This document shows, piece after piece, positions 17,015 through 26,093 of a stretch of DNA of 39,245 bases (within the stretch, counting starts at the first letter, position 1; each line of letters opens with the position of its first letter). Origin of the DNA: Candidatus Helarchaeota archaeon (GTDB lineage Archaea; Asgardarchaeota; Lokiarchaeia; Helarchaeales; RDOG01); assembly GCA_029838215.1 (NCBI GenBank), contig JALGVI010000019.1, positions 1-39,245 of the forward strand. Direction: 5' to 3'. The notes beneath the pieces were generated by a model. It was not told the origin of the DNA. It searched no databases and was given only the letters and a program-made list of their open reading frames with translations. Position numbers and translations under genes: made by a program.

Positions 17015-18457
17015 TTAACTTAATTGAATCTTGATGATTTCGTCTAATTGATTAATGAAATCGTTGAAGTAGGACGCAGGTATGCGACCTCCTGCAGCGA
17101 TGTTATGTCCACCACCCCCAGTATTTAATTTGAGTCGTGTTAAGGCAGTTTTTATGGCTTTTCCCAAGTTTAAACCTTCATCGACAAGCTTATTTCTTGC
17201 TCGGGCAGAAGTTTTAAAGAATCCATCATCGGAATTCGTGAATCCAAAAATCGGTTTTTCGGGCAGAATGAGACTTGAAGACACGAGAAGAGAAGTGATT
17301 TCACCGATTAAATTTTCAGGGATTTGATTTTCTCCAAGAAAATATTGAATGTGATTTTTTTGAACGATGGCATTAGTCATTTCTATCCAATGCATTGCTT
17401 CTTGGAGTGCACGTTTATAAGCATCGTATTCTTTAACGGCTTCTTGGTAATTTTGCTCACGATCACCGATACATATGGCAAGACCGGCACCTGCTCGCCC
17501 TTGTCGTCCGCATGAATTTAAAAGAGATGAAAAATCGTCTGCATTTGTTAAATATCTTGCATTTTCTTGAGGATAATCATAAACGTATCCTACAAGTGCT
17601 TGCATTGTTGTGGAGTCAAGACCTTTTTCAAGCCCATATTCTATCAGCTTCGTCGTGAAAGTGCGTTTTTCATCTTTACTGAGTTCAGAAATGGTTCGAT
17701 ATCTCTCTCCATCTTTCAATTTAAGTCTTGTTTCGGAAATTAAAAATCTCAAGCAATTTTCTTCGTTTCCTGTCAACCCGGGTAAATATGGTTCAACGCA
17801 CTCTTTCAATGATAGATGGAGAGGAAGATATTGTCGTCCTGGAAGCTTGAGGTCACGCTTCTCTTGGATGATTCCTTTACTCACGCCATCCTTGACGATG
17901 ATCTGGTTCAGGGCTATTAGGGCACCTTTTTTACCTTTATTCTGCCGATCACCTATGGCTCCTGCAAGTGCCACGGGAGCCAAATCTACATTTTTTTCAT
18001 TCAGTGCCTTCGCCACGAAATAGCAAATTCCAGAAGCGGAAATTTGAGTCGCTCCTTTAATGCCGAAAACATGTGGATTGACTTGCAAGCAGTTCGAGGG
18101 CACTTCTTCACGGGGAGGATGGTGGTCCAAAATGATGATGTTTTCATCAGGCATGTATTTTTTTATCAGTGCAAGATGACCGCTACCCAGATCTGAAAAA
18201 ACGTGATACTCATGTTTTTCTGCAGCAAGCTCCCTAATAGAAGGTTCTTCTAATTGCCGAATGATTCGAGCGTGAAATCTTGCACCTTCATGATAAAGAG
18301 CCGCTGCTATAATTCCTCCAGCACTTATACCATCTGCATCGATATGACTGGTAACACGGATGAGCACGCCTTTTTCGATCCATTCTCGAAGGCGGCTTGC
18401 TGCCCGAGCAATTAAAGCAAAGAAATCAGGATATTCTTCCACGTTCAAACAACTCAA
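17015..18457 (-). CDS. Archaeal RecJ-like DHH-family nuclease (GAN/RecJ homologue)
   Basis: The 480-residue protein has the DHH phosphoesterase motifs: SHIDADG (37-43), a motif II Asp in FSDLGSG (about 87-93), DHH at 111-113 and GAIGDRQNKG. A DHHA1 end has GGGGHNIAAGG at about 447-457. Relatives are ssDNA/RNA exonucleases that associate with GINS and Cdc45-like replication complexes in archaea. The neighbourhood (recJ followed by rps3ae, and normally near rps15) supports this. No ATG fits: the candidates are TTG at 18457 or GTG at 18442, the latter only five codons shorter. The gene is now separated from rps15 by the 16 kb glycan island. Confidence 0.9.
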   Translation of the reverse strand: MSCLNVEEYPDFFALIARAASRLREWIEKGVLIRVTSHIDADGISAGGIIAAALYHEGARFHARIIRQLEEPSIRELAAEKHEYHVFSDLGSGHLALIKKYMPDENIIILDHHPPREEVPSNCLQVNPHVFGIKGATQISASGICYFVAKALNEKNVDLAPVALAGAIGDRQNKGKKGALIALNQIIVKDGVSKGIIQEKRDLKLPGRQYLPLHLSLKECVEPYLPGLTGNEENCLRFLISETRLKLKDGERYRTISELSKDEKRTFTTKLIEYGLEKGLDSTTMQALVGYVYDYPQENARYLTNADDFSSLLNSCGRQGRAGAGLAICIGDREQNYQEAVKEYDAYKRALQEAMHWIEMTNAIVQKNHIQYFLGENQIPENLIGEITSLLVSSSLILPEKPIFGFTNSDDGFFKTSARARNKLVDEGLNLGKAIKTALTRLKLNTGGGGHNIAAGGRIPASYFNDFINQLDEIIKIQLS

Positions 18458-18595
18458 AATAACTATTCTTTCAATTCCAATTAACTTGGATTTTAATCAA
18501 TGCTTGTATTAAGTATATTTAAACAAATAAATTTTTAAAAGCATAAAATAGGGTTTTTTTTCAGAAATCATTACCAATAATTTTAGGTCTTCTCG
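18458..18595. promoter_or_regulatory. Left boundary of the glycan island, divergent promoters
   Basis: The 138 A/T-rich bases lie between recJ (minus) and the first island glycosyltransferase (plus). TATATTTAAA at about 18516 is a TATA candidate for the glycosyltransferase. I see no tRNA, integrase or convincing direct repeat matching the other boundary (34594-34695); only the 8-mer TCAGAAAT occurs in both, which is not significant. Confidence 0.4.
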
Positions 18596-19747
18596 ATGAA
18601 CGTGCTGATGATAGGATGGGATTCTTCACTTGCTACGGAAAATGAGATAGTCATTGGAGATAGCAAATTTAGACACATCTTATATGGGAAATTGGTATCT
18701 ACTCTTCACATCATTGTTCCTTCACCAAGAAAAACGAAACAGAAGCCGATGAAATTGTCAGAAAATGTTTTTATTTATCCCGTATCTAGAGGAATTCGTT
18801 TCATGATTGAAGCTTTTTCCCTTGGCATGCGTTTATGCAACAAAATGAATATAGATGTAATTACTGCTCAAGATCCTTTTTATACCGGACTTATTGGTGT
18901 AATGTTAAAAAGACTTTTACGAAAACCGCTGAACATTCAACTACACATTAAGATATTCAAGAATATTTATTGGTTGAAGGAATCAAAGAAGCATTACCTT
19001 CTTTTATTGCTGAGTAAATTTCTTTTAAAACAAGCAACAACAATTAGGGTGGTAAGTAAGAAAATAAAAAGAAGCATTATTGATTCTTTAAGGATTCCAG
19101 AGGATAGAATCATCTGCTTTCCAGTTTTTACGAATATAGAAGCTTTCTCGAGTTTCAATCAAGAACTTAGTATCCGAGATAAATATTTAGAATACGAGAA
19201 TATTATTTTATTTGTTGGGAGATTGGTTGCACAGAAAAACGTAGATTTCCTTATAAAGGCCGCAAAAAATGTTCTTAAAACGCATCCTGATGTTCTTTTT
19301 TTGATTATTGGTGATGGACCAGAACGAGAACATTTGGATAAACTTGTGAAGGAGTTAGAAATTAGAGATAATGTTATTTTTAAAGGAAAGATAGAAAATA
19401 AAGATTTGATAAAAAATTATTTTATCAGTGATATCTTCGTGCTTCCTTCTAATTATGAAGGATGGGGCCTAGTTTGCATCGAGGCATTGGCGGCTAGAAA
19501 ACCAGTTATCATGACGAACACGGGCTGCGCAGATGAAGTAGTTATAGATGGGCATAATGGATATGTTATTCCCATAGGTGACGTGCAGACCCTTGCCAAA
19601 AAAATAATATATTTAATTGAAAACCCGGAAGTTCGAAAACAAATGGGTCAATTTGGATGGGAATCTATCCAAGGAAAATATAGCCTTAAAGAAAATGCAT
19701 TTCAATATAGAGATTTATTTAGAAAGACGATTTTACAGTCAAGATAG
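18596..19747 (+). CDS. Glycosyltransferase, GT-B fold, family 4-like
   Basis: The 383-residue protein has a variable N-terminal domain and a typical GT4 C-terminal domain: FVGRLVAQKNVDFLI, IIGDGPEREHL, then the EX7E motif (E288 in YEGWG, E296 in CIEA) that binds the nucleotide-sugar. It has no membrane helix, so it should act on the cytoplasmic face adding a sugar to a lipid-linked glycan. It is the first gene of the island on the plus strand and is followed 43 nt later by another glycosyltransferase. Donor and acceptor cannot be read from the sequence. Confidence 0.9.
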   Translation: MNVLMIGWDSSLATENEIVIGDSKFRHILYGKLVSTLHIIVPSPRKTKQKPMKLSENVFIYPVSRGIRFMIEAFSLGMRLCNKMNIDVITAQDPFYTGLIGVMLKRLLRKPLNIQLHIKIFKNIYWLKESKKHYLLLLLSKFLLKQATTIRVVSKKIKRSIIDSLRIPEDRIICFPVFTNIEAFSSFNQELSIRDKYLEYENIILFVGRLVAQKNVDFLIKAAKNVLKTHPDVLFLIIGDGPEREHLDKLVKELEIRDNVIFKGKIENKDLIKNYFISDIFVLPSNYEGWGLVCIEALAARKPVIMTNTGCADEVVIDGHNGYVIPIGDVQTLAKKIIYLIENPEVRKQMGQFGWESIQGKYSLKENAFQYRDLFRKTILQSR

Positions 19748-19790
19748 AACGGATTGAACGACATGTCAAAAAAATCGAAAGGATGATTTG

Positions 19791-20864
19791 ATGAATGTTC
19801 TTTTTATAACCCAAGAAGTTGCTAAAGATAGTTCAATTTTGGGTTTTGTTCATGGATGGATTTTGGAATTTTCGAATAAAGTAGATAACTTATTCGTATT
19901 AAGTGGACGTGTTGGGCAGCATGATCTTCCAAAAAACGTCAAGGTCTTTTCGTTAGGGAAAGAAGTGGGCACCAATCAACTATTCCGGTTTATGAAGTTT
20001 TATATTATCTTGATTAAACTACTATTTACGAGACATATAGATGCCATTTTTGCCCACATGTTGCCAGAATATGTTATTGCTTCAAGTTTTATTTCAAAGA
20101 TAAGAAAAGTTCCGATTTTCCTGTGGTATGCTCATGGTTCGGTTAGTTTTCGCTTGAAGTTGGCATGTCGACTTTCAACAAAAATCATCACTTCATCGAA
20201 GAAAGGATTTAGAATTAATACAAAAAAAAGACTGATCGTGGGTCACGGAATCAATTTTAAGAGATTATCAAATTTTTCAGGTAAAAATGGCACGAAAAGT
20301 AAGAAAATTAGGATTATTTCGGTTGGGAGAATATCTCCTATAAAAAATAAAGAAATTTTAATAAAAGCTGTAGAAATTCTAGTAAAAAAACATTCATTAA
20401 CTAATATTGAAGTACTTTTTATCGGTAGTGCTCCTAGAGGTGCTTCAAAATATGAATCGAAATTAAAAAAAATGGTTTCAGACTTAAAACTAAACGATTA
20501 TTTCAGATTTATTGGAGACGTTTCTCATGAAGAAATTCCTTCATATTTTCAATCATGTGATTTAAAAGTGAACACGAGTCTCACGGGTTCCATGGACAAA
20601 ACAGTTCTCGAAGCCATTGCTTGTGAGAAGCCAGTATTAACGTGCAATGAAGCATTTTTTGAGTTTTTAAAAGATTATTCGCATATTCTCATATTTAATA
20701 AGAGAAATCCTCAAGATCTAGCTCAAAAAATCAAGGATATCATTCAATTAGATGAAACAGAAAAGAAAAAGATCTGCCGTCAATTAAGGAAAAAAGTTGA
20801 AGAAGAGCATAATTTAAAAAATCTGGTGACGAAAGTAATTAATATTTTCGAAGATTATAGATAA
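19791..20864 (+). CDS. Glycosyltransferase, GT-B fold, family 4-like, atypical EX7E
   Basis: The start is the ATG at 19791 (357 residues) preceded by AAAGGATGA; a TTG one codon upstream is less likely. The C-terminal domain has ISVGRISPIKNKEIL and LFIGSAP, then NTSLTGSMDKTVLEAIA. The second Glu of EX7E is kept (LEA) but the first position is Gly, within a GSMDK motif that I recall from some bacterial and archaeal GT4 subgroups, so activity is still likely. Cotranscribed with the preceding glycosyltransferase. Its last 26 bp overlap the end of the convergent glycosyltransferase on the minus strand. Confidence 0.85.
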   Translation: MNVLFITQEVAKDSSILGFVHGWILEFSNKVDNLFVLSGRVGQHDLPKNVKVFSLGKEVGTNQLFRFMKFYIILIKLLFTRHIDAIFAHMLPEYVIASSFISKIRKVPIFLWYAHGSVSFRLKLACRLSTKIITSSKKGFRINTKKRLIVGHGINFKRLSNFSGKNGTKSKKIRIISVGRISPIKNKEILIKAVEILVKKHSLTNIEVLFIGSAPRGASKYESKLKKMVSDLKLNDYFRFIGDVSHEEIPSYFQSCDLKVNTSLTGSMDKTVLEAIACEKPVLTCNEAFFEFLKDYSHILIFNKRNPQDLAQKIKDIIQLDETEKKKICRQLRKKVEEEHNLKNLVTKVINIFEDYR

Positions 20865-21990
20865 CTTTTTTGTATGCTTTGGCGATTTTCTCGGTAATTA
20901 ATTCCCATGAATATTTCTTCGCTGTTTCAGTTCCATTTTTAATGATTTCGGATCGTATTTTTTCACTTGAGTAGATTTTTTCAATGTATCTAGCAACACA
21001 CTTAGGATCATTGGGTTTACATAAGAATCCGTTTTTTCCATGAGTAATGATATCAATAATTCCTCCAACATTTGTACCTATTGCAGGTAGACCTGAAGCC
21101 ATTGCTTCAATGAAGCTAATTCCAAACCCTTCATTCAATGAAGGACGAACAAAAATATCAGCATTTCGATAATGATTTAACAATTCTGAATGTTTAACAT
21201 AACCATGGAAGATTATTTTATCATTCAAACCCAATTCTGCAGTCAATTTCTTTAGATTAGATTCTTCTTCACCAGCTCCAATTATCAAAGCTCCGATTTT
21301 TGGATATTTTTCCTTTAAGTCATAGATTGCTCGAATTATAGTATCAATTCCGTTCTTTTTTGTCAGACGAGAGGTCGTGATGATTGCAGGAGAGAATTTC
21401 TTGTCTTCGATAATTTTCTCCTTGCTTGCCGGGGCATGAAACTCGTTGAATTCCACGCCATTCGGAACTATGATCACGTTTTTCCCACCTAAATCTCGTG
21501 CTCTATTCTTTGTATACCTGCTAACTGCAGTGATTAAATCAGCATTGCGCATTATAATTCTCAGAAATAAATGAGTAATCGGATCAAGAAATCTGGACCC
21601 TTCAGAATAGTCTAGCAAATCTCCCCCCTGAACAGTAATAATCAATGGTTTCCGCAATATCTTCTTTAATAAGTATCCGGCAACACCACCACTAATGGCC
21701 AGATGTCCATGAATTACGTCAATACCCGATTTTTTATTCAATTTCACGCCTTTAATGACAGATTTGATATAATAAGTGATAAAATAGAGCCAAGAGGGTT
21801 TTGAAACATAATGTATTCTACATACATTCACATTGTTTATTTTGGCATGTTTTGATAACGGTTTATTCCTTCTGGTAATCACGTGGACTTCAAAATTCTT
21901 TTTCACTAGATTTTCTGCCACTTTTTGAACGAATAATTCTGAACCTGCCACAATGGGATAATACCAATCAGATAACATGCATATTCTCAT
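20839..21990 (-). CDS. Glycosyltransferase, GT-B fold, family 4-like
   Basis: The 383-residue protein begins with MRICMLSDWYYP and a Gly-rich GSELFVQKVAENL loop, as in PimA/WbaZ-like GT4 enzymes. It has TSRLTKKNGIDTII, LIIGAGEEESNL and a full EX7E (E287 in NEGFG, E295 in FIEA), followed by GTNVGGIIDII. It is a cytoplasmic enzyme that presumably elongates the island's glycan. It is last in the minus-strand run galU - UXS-like - radical SAM - GT - methyltransferase - GT, and its 3' end overlaps the end of the convergent glycosyltransferase by 26 bp. Confidence 0.9.
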   Translation of the reverse strand: MRICMLSDWYYPIVAGSELFVQKVAENLVKKNFEVHVITRRNKPLSKHAKINNVNVCRIHYVSKPSWLYFITYYIKSVIKGVKLNKKSGIDVIHGHLAISGGVAGYLLKKILRKPLIITVQGGDLLDYSEGSRFLDPITHLFLRIIMRNADLITAVSRYTKNRARDLGGKNVIIVPNGVEFNEFHAPASKEKIIEDKKFSPAIITTSRLTKKNGIDTIIRAIYDLKEKYPKIGALIIGAGEEESNLKKLTAELGLNDKIIFHGYVKHSELLNHYRNADIFVRPSLNEGFGISFIEAMASGLPAIGTNVGGIIDIITHGKNGFLCKPNDPKCVARYIEKIYSSEKIRSEIIKNGTETAKKYSWELITEKIAKAYKKVIYNLRKY

Positions 21991-22085
21991 TTTAATACCA
22001 TGCCTCTAAATCCATAATACAATACCTTTAAATCCAAGAATTTCTTCAAAAAATACCTGATAACATTCAAAAACATTATAAATTT

Positions 22086-22739
22086 TCATTTTTTTGCCCA
22101 GATATAAAAGCCGGAAACATTTTCCTTTTCATTAGAATTTCCAAATATTCTATCTATCAGTTTATTTAATTTTTCTCCAAATTTTTTTTCAATGACGAAC
22201 TTCCAAATTGCGTTTATATTCATTATCGTAGAATATTTTCCTCGAACCGGATAGAGAATGACGTTTGAAAAATTTCTAAACAAATAAGCGATTCCATCTT
22301 TTGAAAAACGATAGAAATCTTGATATTTTAAATCATCAGGGGCGTGGTACCTATATAGAAATGGTATAAATGAGAAAACATAACCTCCATCTTTTAAAAT
22401 CGAGAAAATGTTATTAACAGCACTTTCTGGAGAATATACGTGTTCTAAAATGGACATGCAAATTATCCCATCAAAAATCGAACCCTGAATCTTTTGAAGA
22501 TTGCAAATATCATCGAGTATATCGGGATAATCACCATACTGGTTGACATCAAGCGTGATAATCTGGTCAGTAGAAAAATGGTCATACCATTCGCGTGAAC
22601 TTTTACCGATATCTAGAATTTTTTTGGCATTTTGAGCCAAAAAAACCATTTTTCTTCGTATCAAAACATCCGTGTCGTATTGGTAATTGGTATTTATTTT
22701 AATTTTTCTACAAATTTTTCTTAATTCTTCAATTTGCAA
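22086..22739 (-). CDS. SAM-dependent class I methyltransferase
   Basis: The 217-residue protein has a Rossmann-like methyltransferase core: motif I KKILDIGKSS (about 38-47), an acidic residue ending strand 2 (TLDVNQYGD), and FDGIICMSILEHVYSPESAVNNI as motif IV/V, followed by LKDGGYVFSFIPF. This Methyltransf_11-like pattern is common in sugar or glycolipid modification clusters. The start is a TTG at 22739, supported by the strong ribosome binding site GAGGAGA (22752-22746, six nt spacing). It lies between two glycosyltransferase genes, so methylation of a sugar or of the glycan end is the likely job. Confidence 0.85.
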   Translation of the reverse strand: MQIEELRKICRKIKINTNYQYDTDVLIRRKMVFLAQNAKKILDIGKSSREWYDHFSTDQIITLDVNQYGDYPDILDDICNLQKIQGSIFDGIICMSILEHVYSPESAVNNIFSILKDGGYVFSFIPFLYRYHAPDDLKYQDFYRFSKDGIAYLFRNFSNVILYPVRGKYSTIMNINAIWKFVIEKKFGEKLNKLIDRIFGNSNEKENVSGFYIWAKK

Positions 22740-22745
22740 TTAATT

Positions 22746-22752
22746 TCTCCTC
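22746..22752 (-). promoter_or_regulatory. Shine-Dalgarno site that fixes a TTG start
   Basis: GAGGAGA on the minus strand, six nt before the TTG at 22739, is complementary to the archaeal 16S rRNA tail (CACCUCC-type). It decides the methyltransferase start, since no ATG or GTG is suitably placed. Confidence 0.6.
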
Positions 22753-22771
22753 AGTATTTCAAATTAATCGA

Positions 22772-23953
22772 TTAATTTTTTTCTTTTACAAATAATGAAT
22801 TAAAAAGCCTCTTATATTTCTGTATCATTTCCGTTCTTGAAAAGCGAGCCTCTAGATTTTTCTTTGCATTTAAAGTAATGAATTGTCTCAGTTTTTCATT
22901 AGCCAGCAACATTTTAGTTTGTTTTAATAATGAATTCGAATTTTTTGGATCTATTAAAATGCCGGTTTTATCATGAGTAATGACTTCACGGGTTCCATTA
23001 ATTCTAGTGGCAATTACGGGGATGTCAAGTGCCATCGCTTCTAAGACGACATGTGGCAGTCCTTCATATATTGAGTTTAAAATAAATAAATGAGATGAAT
23101 TTAAAATTTTCATTGCTTCATAATGAGAGAGATTTCCATAGAAGCGAACGTGTTTTTCAAGTTTCAAGTTTTTTACAAGCGAGATGAGACTTGAAAGAAG
23201 AGGACCATCTCCAATTATCTTTAGTTGGATGTTTGGATAGGATTTTATTAACGGAGGTAACATTTGAATGATTTGATCAACACGTTTCCAAGAAACCAAT
23301 CGACATATTGTCGTGATAAATGGACCTTCTTCTTTTTTTTGGGATTCTTTTGGAATTTTCGGAAGAATAAAAGAATTATGAATCACGACTATATCATTTT
23401 TAGGTATATTGTAGCCTTTAATCAAGATCCATTTAAGATAATTTGATGGTACGATTATTTTAGTAGACTTTTTAAGTACCACTTTTTGGATTAATTTGAT
23501 TAACCTGATTTTAAAATCAGAAATGGGAGAAGAAAGGAATTTTTCAAGAGTCTTCGAAGTTTTTTTTTCTCTGGTTGCTGTTTCCCATGCAACGTCTCCA
23601 ACGAACTTGATTACTAATGGTTTTTGTAATAATTTCGTACAAATCAAACTAATGGGTCCCATCACGACGGATCCCTGTGAAAAGATAAGATGAAAGTCTT
23701 TACTTTTAGCAATGATTTTCATGAATAATCGAAAATGTCTTAAAAAAGGAAAATGATTTTTTCGCTTGACTCCATACAAAATAACTTCTCGATTTTTATT
23801 AGTTCTTAAAACTTCTTTTTTCTCATTATCTGCCAAAGTAATTATCGAGACCTTGTTCCGTTCATCTATAAGTTCAAAGGATATATTTCTTGCAAAGATA
23901 GCAGGTCCCCCGATATCAGGCGGAAAAATGGGAGTTACAATTAGGATGTTCAT
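22772..23953 (-). CDS. Glycosyltransferase, GT-B fold, family 4-like
   Basis: The ATG at 23953 (MNILIVTPIFPPDIGG, 393 residues) is the proper start because the typical GT4 N-terminus with its Gly-rich loop begins there. The frame is open 17 codons further, overlapping the radical SAM gene, but that extension is not GT-like. The C-terminal domain has TTICRLVSWKRVDQII, KIIGDGPLLSSL and EX7E (E297 in YEGLP, E305 in LEAMA). KRVDQ fits retaining GT4 enzymes that bind a diphosphate donor. Same operon-like run as radical SAM, UXS-like and galU. Confidence 0.9.
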   Translation of the reverse strand: MNILIVTPIFPPDIGGPAIFARNISFELIDERNKVSIITLADNEKKEVLRTNKNREVILYGVKRKNHFPFLRHFRLFMKIIAKSKDFHLIFSQGSVVMGPISLICTKLLQKPLVIKFVGDVAWETATREKKTSKTLEKFLSSPISDFKIRLIKLIQKVVLKKSTKIIVPSNYLKWILIKGYNIPKNDIVVIHNSFILPKIPKESQKKEEGPFITTICRLVSWKRVDQIIQMLPPLIKSYPNIQLKIIGDGPLLSSLISLVKNLKLEKHVRFYGNLSHYEAMKILNSSHLFILNSIYEGLPHVVLEAMALDIPVIATRINGTREVITHDKTGILIDPKNSNSLLKQTKMLLANEKLRQFITLNAKKNLEARFSRTEMIQKYKRLFNSLFVKEKN

Positions 23954-23990
23954 TATAGCCAACAATTTTTGATTTTGAATTAATAATTTT

Positions 23991-24977
23991 CTACGAAATC
24001 TCATACATTGTACAGTTTTTACAAACAGATGGTAATTTTCCCAATAGGAAACGGTTCAAAAAATGGATTCGTCTATTAGAAAACCAAATATCTTTGAAAG
24101 TACGTTTTGAGGATATTTTTCCTATTACCATTTCATCATAATCAGGATTATTATTGAACCTACAACCACAAACTCTGACGATTCCATCATACGAAATATT
24201 ACCTCTAAAAACAAACTTGCACGGCCATCGATACTTGATTTTTGAAGGCGATATCAACATTCTTCCGATTAAATCCGATTGGTTTATTAATCCTCCCCAA
24301 TTATCATAAATTTCAGCAAATGTAAGGATATTTCCACCGCCCACGTAGGGTTTAATGTATTTTTTAAAATCTTCGTGTTTAAAATTGGACTTTCTTCCAA
24401 TGGGAGATCTAAAAGCGATGGTCACTTGAGTAGGAAATCCGAATTCTTTGTTTAACCTTAATAATTCAGAAGTATTTTTTAACATTATCGAATATTTTCC
24501 TGTTCGATATGTTCTTTCATATATTTTTTGCTGAAAACCTGCGGTACTAACCAATATTTCGGTCACTCCAGACGTAATTAGCTGTTTCAGATTTATCTTT
24601 GGTGCAATCATGTTAGTACTTATTCGAACCATTTCGATTCCTTGCTTTCTTGCAAAGGTGATAAATTCAGAAATTTTGGGATGCAATAGCGGTTCTCCGA
24701 CCAATGGGGTTAGGATGATGTTCTTACCTCCCATCGTGACAAAATCTTGAATTATTGATTGAAACAGGTTTTCTTTCATGTAACCTTTAGGTCTAGTTTG
24801 ATATTGATAGGCACAGAATATGCAATTTGCAGAACAAATATTAGTTAATTCAATCTGTAATTTCCGTGGAATACTGAAAAAATCAAATTTCTGTTTAAAC
24901 AATAGATATTTTATAAGATTATTAAATTCCGCTTGAAAGTGGAAAAGATATTTTCTTATTACTGAAGAAATATCCAT
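23991..24977 (-). CDS. Radical SAM protein with SPASM-type C-terminus
   Basis: The 328-residue protein carries CSANCIFC (C48, C52, C55), the CxxxCxxC site for the SAM-binding [4Fe-4S] cluster, then GGKNIILTPLVGEPLLHP, which holds the GGEP-like SAM contact. The C-terminal region has further Cys (C253, C270, C272, C319, C322) arranged as in SPASM/twitch domains that bind auxiliary clusters. Such proteins modify peptides or small molecules including aminoglycoside and nucleotide sugars. Placed between a UDP-glucuronate decarboxylase-like gene and a glycosyltransferase, a radical modification of a sugar or glycan is likely, but no substrate can be named. No precursor peptide gene is seen beside it. 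Confidence 0.85.
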   Translation of the reverse strand: MDISSVIRKYLFHFQAEFNNLIKYLLFKQKFDFFSIPRKLQIELTNICSANCIFCAYQYQTRPKGYMKENLFQSIIQDFVTMGGKNIILTPLVGEPLLHPKISEFITFARKQGIEMVRISTNMIAPKINLKQLITSGVTEILVSTAGFQQKIYERTYRTGKYSIMLKNTSELLRLNKEFGFPTQVTIAFRSPIGRKSNFKHEDFKKYIKPYVGGGNILTFAEIYDNWGGLINQSDLIGRMLISPSKIKYRWPCKFVFRGNISYDGIVRVCGCRFNNNPDYDEMVIGKISSKRTFKDIWFSNRRIHFLNRFLLGKLPSVCKNCTMYEIS

Positions 24978-25058
24978 GAAATACCATCTTTTTCATTTAT
25001 TTTTTATCTCACGCATTCGCGGACCAGTAAAGAGGTTGGAGATGACCGATCCGTGCAG

Positions 25059-26078
25059 TTATTGGACAATTTTGTTTTTGAACCATTCAATTGTTGTTTT
25101 CAATCCATCATCTAAGGGAATCATGGGTTGCCATTTCAAGATTGTTCTTGCTTTCGTGATGTCTGGACATCTTCTTCTGGGATCGTCAGGTTTTGCATCC
25201 AAGAATTTAATTTCAGAATTAGAGTTAATAAGAGATTTTATCCTATTAGCTAGTTCAAGAATAGTAATTTCATCTTGAGATCCAATATTGAAGACTTCGC
25301 CTTTTGAGTTCCCTTTTATCAGGGACAAAATAATTCCCCTTATTGTATCAGAAACAAACGAGAAAGATCTTGTTTGTAAGCCATCACCAAATATCTCAAT
25401 CGATTTACTTTGCAGGGATTGAACGATAAAGTTTGGAACAACGCGTCCATAAAGATTTCCTGATTTTATTCTTGGACCATATGTATTGAAAATTCGGACT
25501 ATCCTGGCATCGATATCATGTTGTGTAATATACGCCTTAACAAATGCTTCGCCAGCTCTTTTTGCTTCATCGTAGCATGCTCTTTCTCCGAGTGGATTCA
25601 CATTCCCATTATATGTTTCTTTCAGGGGTAATTGAGACGGATCGGGATCCCCATATACTTCGCTCGTGCTGGTATAGAGTAGTTTCGAGTTGTGTTTTAA
25701 CGTGATTCCTAGAACGATCCAGGTTCCCAAGGTGTTTGCCTTCAAAATTTGGATTGGAAATCTTGAGAATTCAAATGGAGATGCCCTGCTTGCAAGATGA
25801 AAGATGTAATCGATTTTCTTATCAAATGAAAAGTATGTCGTGATGTCATGATTAATAAATTCAAAGTTATCTTTGTTTTGCAGATGGTGAATATTATCTA
25901 TACTTCCGCTAACTAAATTATCTAAACAAAGAACATTCGATTCTAAATTTATAAGTGCTTCACATAACCAAGATCCTAAGAAGCCCGCGCCTCCAGTAAC
26001 TAGAATGGTTGAATCTTCGAATACATCAGCATCCAATCCGGACAATATTGATTTTATTATCGTATCATTTACAACCAT
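25059..26078 (-). CDS. UDP-glucuronate decarboxylase-like (UDP-xylose synthase) SDR enzyme
   Basis: The ATG at 26078 (339 residues) is preferred over a GTG nine nt upstream. An extended SDR fold is shown by GGAGFLG (29-35, NAD binding), TSTSEVYGDP with S139/E140, and Y169xxxK173 in ERACYDEAKRAGE. SEVYGDP, NPLGERACYDEAKR, RIFNTYGPR and QTRSFSFVSD are those of UXS enzymes, which turn UDP-glucuronate into UDP-xylose. DDPRRRCPDI also fits. A related 4,6-dehydratase or epimerase role remains possible. It follows galU by 15 nt. The intermediate enzyme, UDP-glucose 6-dehydrogenase, is not in the window. Confidence 0.8.
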   Translation of the reverse strand: MVVNDTIIKSILSGLDADVFEDSTILVTGGAGFLGSWLCEALINLESNVLCLDNLVSGSIDNIHHLQNKDNFEFINHDITTYFSFDKKIDYIFHLASRASPFEFSRFPIQILKANTLGTWIVLGITLKHNSKLLYTSTSEVYGDPDPSQLPLKETYNGNVNPLGERACYDEAKRAGEAFVKAYITQHDIDARIVRIFNTYGPRIKSGNLYGRVVPNFIVQSLQSKSIEIFGDGLQTRSFSFVSDTIRGIILSLIKGNSKGEVFNIGSQDEITILELANRIKSLINSNSEIKFLDAKPDDPRRRCPDITKARTILKWQPMIPLDDGLKTTIEWFKNKIVQ

Positions 26079-26093
26079 AAAAAACACTTGCTA

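Noticed and set aside
23954..24004. N-terminal extension of a glycosyltransferase frame overlapping the radical SAM gene
   Set aside because: The GT4 N-terminus begins exactly at the ATG at 23953; the extra codons resemble no glycosyltransferase.
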